The notes under the pieces: generated by a model
Told to the model about the DNA's origin: nothing
Databases searched by the model: none
What the model saw: only the letters and a program-made list of their open reading frames with translations
In this document: positions 58,088 through 64,000 of the stretch, piece by piece
Position numbering within the stretch: position 1 is the first letter of the stretch
Layout of the letters: every line of letters starts with the position of its first letter
Assembly (NCBI RefSeq): GCF_000373585.1
Contig: NZ_KB891885.1
Location: 302,348 to 366,347 of the forward strand
Direction of reading: 5' to 3'
Source of the DNA: Streptomyces sp. MspMP-M5
Lineage (GTDB): Bacteria; Actinomycetota; Actinomycetes; Streptomycetales; Streptomycetaceae
Length of the DNA stretch: 64,000 nucleotides
Program-made: the position numbers and the translations under genes

Positions 58088-58977
58088 GGACCAACGAGTC
58101 CGCCGATACAGCTAACATCCAGGATCCCGCAGTCTCAGACGTTCTCCTGACGGGAAGTGCGCTCGGCCGTGCGCTGAGATTCGAGTGCCTGAAGCTTAGG
58201 GGGCTACGGTCCACCTGGATTGTCCTAGCGGTCCTGATGGCTTTCAGCCTCCTGAACGGCGTGCTGTTGCCTACAGAAGCTTCCGCACCGAAGGGCGGAG
58301 GCGAGGCATCACTCGACGTTGCACGGCTCGTGCAAACACTTGAGTTCGACCCAGCCGCCATGCAAGTCCCGCTAAGTGCCTGGCTATTGGTTTTCGTCTT
58401 TGGGACTGGATCAGTCACCTCCGAGTTCGCGTACCGGATGGCGCGGACAACGTGGCTGACCGTCAGCAGTCGGCGGGAAGCGTACGCGGCGAAGCTCATC
58501 GTTGGAGCGGCCGGTGCTCTGGTGGCAACGGCACTGAGTCTGGCTTTGAGTGCTGCAACAGGTGCTCTGGCTCTGTCCATCGTCGGGATGGCTCAACCTG
58601 ACTGGTCGGCTGCCCTTGTCCCGCTGCTGCGGTACCTGGCTGTCATGGCATGCCTGCCCGCATTGGCGGTCGGCTTGGCCGCCCTGATACGGAGCCGCGT
58701 AGCGTCAGCCCTGGCTCTCACTTTGTGGCCGCTCTTCATTGAGCGGATCACCGGCTTCGCTGTCGAGCGAATCCCTGGTGTCGGCGACGTGTCGAGTTCG
58801 CTCCCGTTCGCAGCAGCTCGGGCTGCGATGAGCGGCACTGCGGGCGTCGATGATTTCACCATGGCGTTGATCGGAAGCGAGCTGTCGCCCGGAGTCGCCT
58901 TGTCGGTGTTCTGCGCGTACGCCGGCGCTGTCGCGTGGTGCGGATGGCTGGTATACCGGCGCCGAGAGGCCCCGTAA
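58084..58977 (+). CDS. ABC transporter permease
   Basis: 297-aa membrane protein with about six TM helices, starting STWIVLAVLMAFSLLNGVLL; FGTGSVTSEFAYRMARTTWLTVSSRRE is the ABC-2-type coupling region. ATG at 58084 overlaps the ATPase stop (ATGA). Partner of the ATPase above. Confidence 0.9.
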   Translation: MRTNESADTANIQDPAVSDVLLTGSALGRALRFECLKLRGLRSTWIVLAVLMAFSLLNGVLLPTEASAPKGGGEASLDVARLVQTLEFDPAAMQVPLSAWLLVFVFGTGSVTSEFAYRMARTTWLTVSSRREAYAAKLIVGAAGALVATALSLALSAATGALALSIVGMAQPDWSAALVPLLRYLAVMACLPALAVGLAALIRSRVASALALTLWPLFIERITGFAVERIPGVGDVSSSLPFAAARAAMSGTAGVDDFTMALIGSELSPGVALSVFCAYAGAVAWCGWLVYRRREAP

Positions 58978-58981
58978 AGCG

Positions 58982-59170
58982 CCTGACGTTCCAGCCCAAT
59001 TGACGGGCACCGTTGATAACCCCTTGATCCTGCGGCTTACACGCCGCATAAAGGCAGCGATCACAGCACGGTCCCAGGCTCACCCTCAGTACGTGGAGCA
59101 AGAACGGAAACTCCCCGCCCAGCAGCTAACTCTGTCGGAGTCAGTACACACGGATGTGCCCCGCCCCTAG
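58982..59170 (+). pseudogene. decayed duplicate of the Nudix gene 3' end
   Basis: In one plus-strand frame the sequence from 59024 reads LILRLTRRIKAAITARSQAH, continuing with PQYVEQERKLPAQ. It aligns with the Nudix C-terminus LIPRLARRVKAAMTARGQAY (about 16 of 25 residues identical over the aligned stretch), to a stop at 59168-59170. There is no start or ribosome site and no Nudix box, so it is a remnant. Its same orientation right after the ABC permease brackets the peptide/ABC cassette between two Nudix ends. Confidence 0.78.
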
Positions 59171-59191
59171 GGAAAGGGGCAGGGCACATCC
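59152..59191. terminator. bidirectional terminator, ABC cassette / symporter
   Basis: 17-bp stem with one mismatch (59152-59168 with 59175-59191), 6-nt loop, between convergent genes. Confidence 0.9.
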
Positions 59192-59207
59192 TTGGCACCA
59201 GCGCAGG

Positions 59208-60563
59208 CTAGGCAGCGGCCGGCACGGAGACCTTCTCCTCCGCGGTGTCAGCAGCGGCCGTGTCCAGGCTCATGCCCTTGACGCTGTTGTACGCGTCGCG
59301 GTCGAGGATGCCCTCACGTGCAGCCACGATCAACGTGCATACCGATTGACCGGCGACGTTCGTCGCGGTCCGCATCATGTCGAGGATCGGGTCGATGGCC
59401 ATCAGCAGGCCGACGCCCTCCAGCGGGAGGCCCAGCGTCGAGAGGGTCAGGGTCAGCATGACCGTGGCGCCGGTGAGGCCGGCGGTGGCGGCGGAGCCGA
59501 TGACCGAGACGAAGGCGATCAGGACGTAGTCGGCGACGCTCAGATGGACGCCGAAGATCTGGGCGATGAAGATCGCGGCGATCGCCGGGTAGATCGAGGC
59601 GCAGCCGTCCATCTTGGTCGTCGAGCCGAACGGCACCGCGAAGGAGGCGTACTCCTTGGGCACGCCGAGGCGCTCGGTGACCTTCTGGGTGACCGGCATG
59701 GTGCCGACCGAGGAGCGGGAGACGAAGGCCAGCTGGATCGCGGGCCAGGCGCCGCGGAAGAACTGCAGCGGGTTGACCTTGGCGACGGTCGAGAGCAGCA
59801 GCGGGTAGACGACGAAGAGGACCAGCGCGCAGCCGATGTAGATGTCGACGGTGAAGGTCGCGTACTTGCCGATGAGGTTCCAGCCGTAGGTGGCGATGGC
59901 GTTGCCGATGAGGCCGACGGTGCCGATCGGGGCGAGGCGGATGACCCACCAGAGGGCCTTCTGGAGGAGTTCCAGGGCGGAGCGGCTGATCTTGAGGATC
60001 GGCTCGGCCTTCTCGCCGAGCTGCAGCGCGGCGATGCCGGCGACGGCCGCGATGAAGACGATCTGCAGGACGTTGAGCTCGGTGAACGGCGTGATGACGT
60101 CCTTGGGGACGATGCCGGTGAGGAAGTCGATCCAGGAGCCGGTGTGCTGGGGGAGCTTGCCGTCCTTGGGGGTCAGGCCGGTGCCCGCGCCGGGGTTGCT
60201 CAGCAGGCCGATGGCCAGGCCGATCGCCACCGCGACGAGCGAGGTGACCATGAACCACAGCAGGGTGCGGGTGGCCAGCCGGGCGGCGTTGTTGACCTGC
60301 CGCAGGTTGGTGATCGAGACCAGGATCGCGAAGAAGACCAGGGGGGCGACGGCCAGCTTCAGCAGCTGGACGAAGAGGTCGCCGATGTGCTCCAGGGTGG
60401 AGCCGAGCCAGCCGACGTCACCGCTCTTGGCAACCCAGCCGAGCAGCACGCCGAGGACGAGGCCGGCCAGGATCTGCACCCAGAACGGGATCTTGGGTAT
60501 TCGGGAGGACTTCGGGGACTTCGGCGCCGTCGCGGGCGCGGGGGTCTGGGCGGGCGTGGACAA
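59208..60563 (-). CDS. dicarboxylate/amino acid:cation symporter (DAACS family)
   Basis: GltP/DctA/TcyP-like symporter, 451 aa, about eight TM helices plus re-entrant loops. The serine-rich hairpin and substrate motif appear in FVSRSSVGTMPVTQKVTERLG, and the second loop in FGSTTKMDGCASIYPAIAAIF. TTG at 60563 has GGAG at 8 bp; GTG at 60572 lies too near the GGAG. Family members carry glutamate/aspartate, C4 acids or cystine. The Cys-rich leader peptide just upstream argues for cystine. Confidence 0.9.
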   Translation of the reverse strand: MSTPAQTPAPATAPKSPKSSRIPKIPFWVQILAGLVLGVLLGWVAKSGDVGWLGSTLEHIGDLFVQLLKLAVAPLVFFAILVSITNLRQVNNAARLATRTLLWFMVTSLVAVAIGLAIGLLSNPGAGTGLTPKDGKLPQHTGSWIDFLTGIVPKDVITPFTELNVLQIVFIAAVAGIAALQLGEKAEPILKISRSALELLQKALWWVIRLAPIGTVGLIGNAIATYGWNLIGKYATFTVDIYIGCALVLFVVYPLLLSTVAKVNPLQFFRGAWPAIQLAFVSRSSVGTMPVTQKVTERLGVPKEYASFAVPFGSTTKMDGCASIYPAIAAIFIAQIFGVHLSVADYVLIAFVSVIGSAATAGLTGATVMLTLTLSTLGLPLEGVGLLMAIDPILDMMRTATNVAGQSVCTLIVAAREGILDRDAYNSVKGMSLDTAAADTAEEKVSVPAAA

Positions 60564-60678
60564 CGGACACACTCCGGGAACGGTGAAGGCGTGGGGACGC
60601 GGGGCGTCGGGGACGGCGTGACAAAGCGCCAGGAGGTCCGTACGTAGAAGCAGGAATCTCCGGCCGCTGGAGGACGTG

Positions 60679-60783
60679 TCAGCGGCGGCAACAGGCCGCG
60701 GACATACAGCGGCAAAGATCGACGTGCAGGCGCGCCACGAGCGGGACGCTCATGGGGGTCGAGGGCGCGGCTGCGGTCTTCAT
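60679..60783 (-). CDS. Cys-rich leader peptide upstream of the symporter
   Basis: 34-aa ORF ending VARLHVDLCRCMSAACCRR, typical of the actinobacterial 'putative leader peptide' family (RLHVDL core) with five Cys near the C-terminus (C-R-C ... A-C-C). Such ORFs act in cysteine-responsive attenuation before sulfur genes. It ends 116 bp before the symporter start. ATG at 60783; ATG at 60753 is possible. Not an artefact of composition, as the LHVDL core is conserved in the family. Confidence 0.75.
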   Translation of the reverse strand: MKTAAAPSTPMSVPLVARLHVDLCRCMSAACCRR

Positions 60784-60817
60784 GACATGCACGTTAACAC
60801 TTGAACTTTGAGGAACC

Positions 60818-60832
60818 CAAAGAAAATCTTTG
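60818..60832. promoter_or_regulatory. inverted repeat CAAAGA-AAA-TCTTTG
   Basis: Perfect 6-bp arms in an AT-rich tract upstream of the leader peptide; a second CTTTG...CAAAG pair overlaps it. Likely promoter/operator of the symporter transcript. Confidence 0.5.
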
Positions 60833-60885
60833 AGTGGGGGGCATGCCCGGTGCACCGCCGTGGGGGCGGCGACAGGACGCAAAAG

Positions 60886-60927
60886 GGCGCCCGGTTCGGG
60901 GAGTTGGGACTCCCCGGACCGGGCGCC
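60886..60927 (-). terminator. terminator of the DUF4229 gene
   Basis: 19-bp stem with one G-T pair (60886-60904 with 60909-60927), followed on the minus strand by CTTTT. Just after the DUF4229 gene stop. Confidence 0.9.
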
Positions 60928-61023
60928 GGTCGAGGTGGGGGGACGGGCGGCGCGTCGACGTGACGCGTCTTACAGCACCGAAAGTGGGGGGAAGCGGACC
61001 AGGGAGGGTGCCGGGCCCGGGGG

Positions 61024-61311
61024 CTAGAGCCGGTCCTCCATGCTCTGGTTGGCCGCCAGGCGCTCCTTCTGGCGGTCCACCTTGGCCACGATCTGCTCGG
61101 ACATCGCGTCCCGCTGCTTGCGCAGCAGCACGAAGCTGAGCGGCGCGGAGATCACGATGGCGAGGAGCAGCAGCCAGATGGCGTTGGAGTTGCCAACGCC
61201 GAGCGGGATGATCCGGAAGTACGCGAGCACCCACACCACGGCGAAGCAGACGGCGAACAGGCCGATGCGAAGGGCGGTGTAGCGGAGCGTGGCGAACTTG
61301 GGGCTACTCAC
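61024..61311 (-). CDS. DUF4229-type small membrane protein
   Basis: 95-aa protein with two TM helices (ALRIGLFAVCFAVVWVLAYF and NAIWLLLLAIVISAPLSFVLL) and a charged C-terminal tail KQRDAMSEQIVAKVDRQKERLAA. Matches what I remember of DUF4229 membrane proteins of actinobacteria. GTG at 61311. Unknown function. Confidence 0.82.
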   Translation of the reverse strand: MSSPKFATLRYTALRIGLFAVCFAVVWVLAYFRIIPLGVGNSNAIWLLLLAIVISAPLSFVLLRKQRDAMSEQIVAKVDRQKERLAANQSMEDRL

Positions 61312-61406
61312 GGTCGGGACCTTCTTCTCAACGGCAACCGAAAGGGTCTCCGTCCAGTCAAGCACAGGAAGCCGGGCGATCTTCCGGGCCCCCGGCACCG
61401 GGGGCG

Positions 61407-61931
61407 TCAGGCCAGGTCCAGCCACATGGTGACGTCGTCGCGGAAGTCGTCGTCGGCGAGCTTGATCGCGCGGGGGGCGCGGCCGATCTCGCGATAGCCG
61501 CAGCTCTCGTAGAAGCGGTGCAGGCCGGTGCCGCCGCGGCAGGTGAGGCGGAGGCCGATGATGCCGTCGAGGGAGCGGGCGGCGTCGGCGACCGCGGCCA
61601 TCAGGTCCCGGCCGACGCCGCGGCCCTGGAGGGCGGGGTGGACCATGACGGTGTAGACCCACAGCCAGTGGGTGTACATGCGGTGCCAGTTGAGGGTGAG
61701 GAACGCGGTGGCCACGATCCGGCCGCCGGCGTCCCGGCCGACGAGCAGCCGCTCGCGGCCCTCGGCGAGCGCCGCGAGATGGCGGACGAGGTCGGGGCGG
61801 ACGTCCTCGGCGGTCACGGGCGGAACAAAGCCGACCGCGCCGCCCGCGTTGGAGACGTCCGCCCACAACGCGCAGATCCCGTCGCGGACTTCCGGGGTGA
61901 CGGCAGGGTCCAGCTCGAAGCGCACGCTCAT
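61407..61931 (-). CDS. GNAT family N-acetyltransferase
   Basis: 174-aa acetyltransferase. AcCoA motif VHPALQGRGVGRDLMAAVADAA; LHRFYESCGYREIGR near the C-terminus. ATG at 61931. Substrate unknown. Confidence 0.9.
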   Translation of the reverse strand: MSVRFELDPAVTPEVRDGICALWADVSNAGGAVGFVPPVTAEDVRPDLVRHLAALAEGRERLLVGRDAGGRIVATAFLTLNWHRMYTHWLWVYTVMVHPALQGRGVGRDLMAAVADAARSLDGIIGLRLTCRGGTGLHRFYESCGYREIGRAPRAIKLADDDFRDDVTMWLDLA

Positions 61932-61976
61932 GAGGCGGACCCTACCGGGGCTCCCCGGGAGGGGACGCGGTCGTCG

Positions 61977-63152
61977 TCAGACCCGCATCGGCTGCGGGGA
62001 CTCGCGGCGCTCCGGGTCCGGGCCGGGGTACTCGCGGATGGTCTCGTAGCGGGTGTTGCGCTCGACGGGGCGGAAGCCGGCGTCGCGGATCAGCTCCAGC
62101 AGGTCGTCGCGGGTGAGCTTGTTCGGCGTGCCGTAGTTGTCGGCGTCGTGCGTGATCTTGTACTCGACGACCGAGCCGTCCATGTCGTCGGCGCCGTGCT
62201 GGAGGGCCAGCTGGGCGGTCTGCACGCCGTGCATCACCCAGAACACCTTGACATGCGGGATGTTGTCGAAGAGGAGCCGGGAGACCGCGAAGGTCTTCAG
62301 GGCCTCGGCACCGGTGGCCATCGTGGTCCGCGCCTGGAGCTTGTTGCGGACCTTGCCGTCCTGCATGTCCACGAAGTCGTGCTGGTAGCGCAGCGGGATG
62401 AAGACCTGGAAGCCGCCGGTCTCGTCCTGGAGCTCGCGCAGCCGCAGGACGTGGTCGACGCGGTGGCGGGGCTCCTCGATGTGCCCGTAGAGCATGGTGC
62501 AGGGCGTCTTGAGGCCCTTTTCGTGGGCGAGGCGGTGGATCCGCGACCAGTCTTCCCAGTGGGTCCGGTGGTCGACGATGTGCTGCCGGACCTCCCAGTC
62601 GAAGATCTCGGCGCCGCCGCCGGTCAGCGACTCCAGGCCGGCGTCGATCAGCTCGTCGAGGATCTCGGAGGCGGACAGGCCGGAGATGGTCTCGAAGTGG
62701 TGGATCTCGGTGGCGGTGAACGCCTTCAGCGAGACACCGGGCAGCGCCTTCTTCAACTCCCGCAGCGAGCGCGGGTAGTAGCGCCACGGCAGGGTCGGGT
62801 GGAGGCCGTTGACGATGTGCAGCTCGGTGAGGTTGTCGTTCTCCATCGCCTTGGCGAGGCGGACGGCCTCCTCGATGCGCATGGTGTACGCGTCCTTCTC
62901 GCCCGGCTTGCGCTGGAACGAGCAGTACGCGCAGGACGCGGTGCACACGTTCGTCATGTTGAGGTGGCGGTTGACGTTGAAGTGGACGGCGTCGCCGTTC
63001 TTCCGGGTGCGGACCTCGTGGGCGAGGCCGCCCAGCCAGGCCAGGTCGTCGGACTCGTAGAGGGCGATTCCGTCCTCGCGGGTCAGCCGTTCGCCGGCGT
63101 GGACCTTCGCCTCCAGCTCGCGCTTGAGGCCGGCATCCATCGACGCAGCCAT
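61977..63152 (-). CDS. mqnE: aminodeoxyfutalosine synthase
   Basis: Radical SAM enzyme of the futalosine pathway, 391 aa, linking 3-enolpyruvylbenzoate to the adenosine moiety of SAM. CTASCAYCSF gives CxxxCxxC; HIVNGLHPTLPWRYYPRSLRELK, AFTATEIHHFETISG and CTMLYGHIEEPRHRVDH are characteristic. ATG at 63152 with GGGAGG. Third mqn gene in the window. Confidence 0.95.
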   Translation of the reverse strand: MAASMDAGLKRELEAKVHAGERLTREDGIALYESDDLAWLGGLAHEVRTRKNGDAVHFNVNRHLNMTNVCTASCAYCSFQRKPGEKDAYTMRIEEAVRLAKAMENDNLTELHIVNGLHPTLPWRYYPRSLRELKKALPGVSLKAFTATEIHHFETISGLSASEILDELIDAGLESLTGGGAEIFDWEVRQHIVDHRTHWEDWSRIHRLAHEKGLKTPCTMLYGHIEEPRHRVDHVLRLRELQDETGGFQVFIPLRYQHDFVDMQDGKVRNKLQARTTMATGAEALKTFAVSRLLFDNIPHVKVFWVMHGVQTAQLALQHGADDMDGSVVEYKITHDADNYGTPNKLTRDDLLELIRDAGFRPVERNTRYETIREYPGPDPERRESPQPMRV

Positions 63153-63188
63153 CGGGTCGCCTCCCACCATCTCTGTCTGTCACCGGCC

Positions 63189-63202
63189 GTTTCACGTGAA
63201 AC
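63189..63202. promoter_or_regulatory. parS centromere site
   Basis: GTTTCACGTGAAAC is the exact 14-bp Streptomyces ParB-binding palindrome. It lies between mqnE and the Lrp gene. ParB binding here is from established knowledge of the motif. It suggests the window is on the origin-proximal half of the chromosome. Confidence 0.9.
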
Positions 63203-63209
63203 GCTGGCC

Positions 63210-63225
63210 GTTTCGTGCGAAAAAC
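63210..63225. repeat. degenerate second parS-like copy
   Basis: GTTTCGTGCGAAAAAC, 21 bp after the perfect parS, both preceded by GGCC. Only the outer bases are kept. Could be a weak ParB site or decayed duplicate. Confidence 0.5.
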
Positions 63226-63344
63226 GGGCTTCGCCGAGCCTACTCCCCCGGTTCCGCGGCGGACGGAGGCCCCTGGGAAGCGAGCCGGGGCCGCCGTCCG
63301 CCGTCGGTGTGTGCCGTGGTGTGTGCCCGTGGTCCGGGCCCGGT

Positions 63345-63803
63345 TCAGTCGACCTCGTCGGGGAGTTCGCCGACGCGGTTCTCCCACTTGGTGGAGAGCA
63401 CGATCGTGGTCCGCGTGCGGGAGACGCCCTTGGTGCCGGACAGTCGCCGGATGGTGCGCTCCAGCCCGTCCACGTCGCCGACCCGGACCTTGAGCATGTA
63501 CGAGTCGTCGCCGGCGATGAACCAGCAGTCCTCGATCTCGGCGAGGTCCTTGAGCCGGCGGGCGACGTCCTCGTGGTCGGCGGCGTCCGACAGGGAGATG
63601 CCGACCAGGGCGGTGACGCCGAGCCCGAGCGAGGCGGCGTCGACCGTCGCCCGGTAGCCGGTGATCACTCCGGCCGCCTCAAGGCGGTTGATCCGGTCCG
63701 TGACGCTGGGACCGGAGAGGCCGACGAGGCGGCCGAGCTCCGCATAGGAGGCCCTGCCGTTCTCACGAAGTGCCTGGATGAGCTGCCTATCCACCGCGTC
63801 CAT
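63345..63803 (-). CDS. Lrp/AsnC family transcriptional regulator
   Basis: 152-aa regulator: N-terminal HTH (MDAVDRQLIQALRENGRASYAELGRLVGLSGPSVTDRINRL) and the RAM/effector domain (VTALVGISLSDAADHEDVARRL, MLKVRVGDVDGLERTIRRLSG). ATG at 63803. Amino acid ligand unknown; divergent from the partial gene at 63929. Confidence 0.93.
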   Translation of the reverse strand: MDAVDRQLIQALRENGRASYAELGRLVGLSGPSVTDRINRLEAAGVITGYRATVDAASLGLGVTALVGISLSDAADHEDVARRLKDLAEIEDCWFIAGDDSYMLKVRVGDVDGLERTIRRLSGTKGVSRTRTTIVLSTKWENRVGELPDEVD

Positions 63804-63928
63804 GCCCTCAAGCCTTCCAATCTTTCCGCGTTTCTGCGTTCTGCATGTAGAATCTAAGGCATACAGGGCTTCGGCCCTGCGATTCAGCCAGAATGATCAA
63901 TGCCGATCTTTCAACAGGAGTTGTCACC

Positions 63929-64000
63929 GTGTACTCGATCGAGATGGCCTACGCCCGCATGCGTGAGCTGCAGGACCAGGCCAATCGTTCCCGTGCCGCC
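63929..64000 (+). CDS. start of a small protein gene (cut by window edge)
   Basis: GTG at 63929 with CAGGAG at 8 bp; the first 24 residues read YSIEMAYARMRELQDQANRS after the start, an amphipathic helix. The gene runs out of the window. Family not recognised. A 125-bp divergent promoter region precedes it. Confidence 0.6.
   Translation, partial: MYSIEMAYARMRELQDQANRSRAA

Noticed and set aside
63929..64000. Assigning a family to the truncated last gene
   Set aside because: Only 24 residues are in the window; not enough to name.

Overview
The window is high-GC actinobacterial chromosome, almost certainly Streptomyces. The evidence is strong G/C at third codon positions, frequent GTG and TTG starts, a complete nuoA-N operon, the futalosine (mqn) menaquinone pathway, a ferredoxin-linked 2-oxoacid oxidoreductase, a cold-shock gene and a perfect actinobacterial parS site. 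From memory, the backbone order (kinase pair/regulator, korAB, polyprenyl synthase, nuo, geranylgeranyl reductase, ubiE, mqnC, mqnA, csp, fadD, symporter, mqnE, Lrp) resembles the SCO4490s-SCO4590s region of S. coelicolor; I could not check this.

Layout. 1-3.0 kb: two tandem paralogous sensor kinases and a LuxR-type regulator. 3.3-6.4 kb: korAB. 6.6-11 kb: RarD-like permease, an ABC exporter pair and a LolA-like lipoprotein carrier. 11.3-14.8 kb: long-chain polyprenyl diphosphate synthase, fumarylacetoacetase, small lipoprotein. 14.8-31.05 kb: 14-gene nuo operon on the minus strand, reading nuoA (31 kb) to nuoN (15 kb), with a strong Rex-type operator upstream of nuoA. 31.8-37.6 kb: NlpC/P60 peptidase, hydrolase, AhpD-like protein, geranylgeranyl reductase, an acetyltransferase gene broken by a small palindromic insertion, and a D-Ala-D-Ala carboxypeptidase. 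37.9-46.4 kb: ubiE/menG, mqnC, Ser/Thr kinase, esterase, mqnA and a cold-shock gene with a terminator-like hairpin in its leader. 47-52.1 kb: two small zinc-binding proteins, fadD, a TetR regulator with two matching operators, and a hydrolase. 52.2-59.2 kb: accessory island. 59.2-64 kb: DAACS symporter with a Cys-rich leader peptide, DUF4229 protein, acetyltransferase, mqnE, parS, Lrp regulator and the start of another gene.

Theme of the conserved part: quinone-dependent respiration. Complex I, three menaquinone enzymes (MqnA, MqnC, MqnE), the final methyltransferase, the side-chain synthase and a probable side-chain reductase all lie in one 52-kb stretch, with korAB feeding reduced ferredoxin.

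Most novel part: the 52.2-59.2 kb island. It holds a regulatory module (XRE/TPR protein, HATPase protein, two small proteins and a 30-aa peptide), a Nudix hydrolase, and a lower-GC cassette. The cassette encodes a Sec-exported, Cys-free, Lys/Trp-rich peptide precursor (157 aa, with an internal RVKR site before a 69-aa cationic C-terminal part), a three-TM protein of 88 aa, and an ABC ATPase plus permease. I read this as a candidate bacteriocin/antimicrobial peptide system with immunity and export. It is bracketed by the intact Nudix gene and a decayed second copy of the Nudix 3' end, which suggests insertion next to that gene. No tRNA, rRNA, CRISPR array, transposase or integrase was seen.
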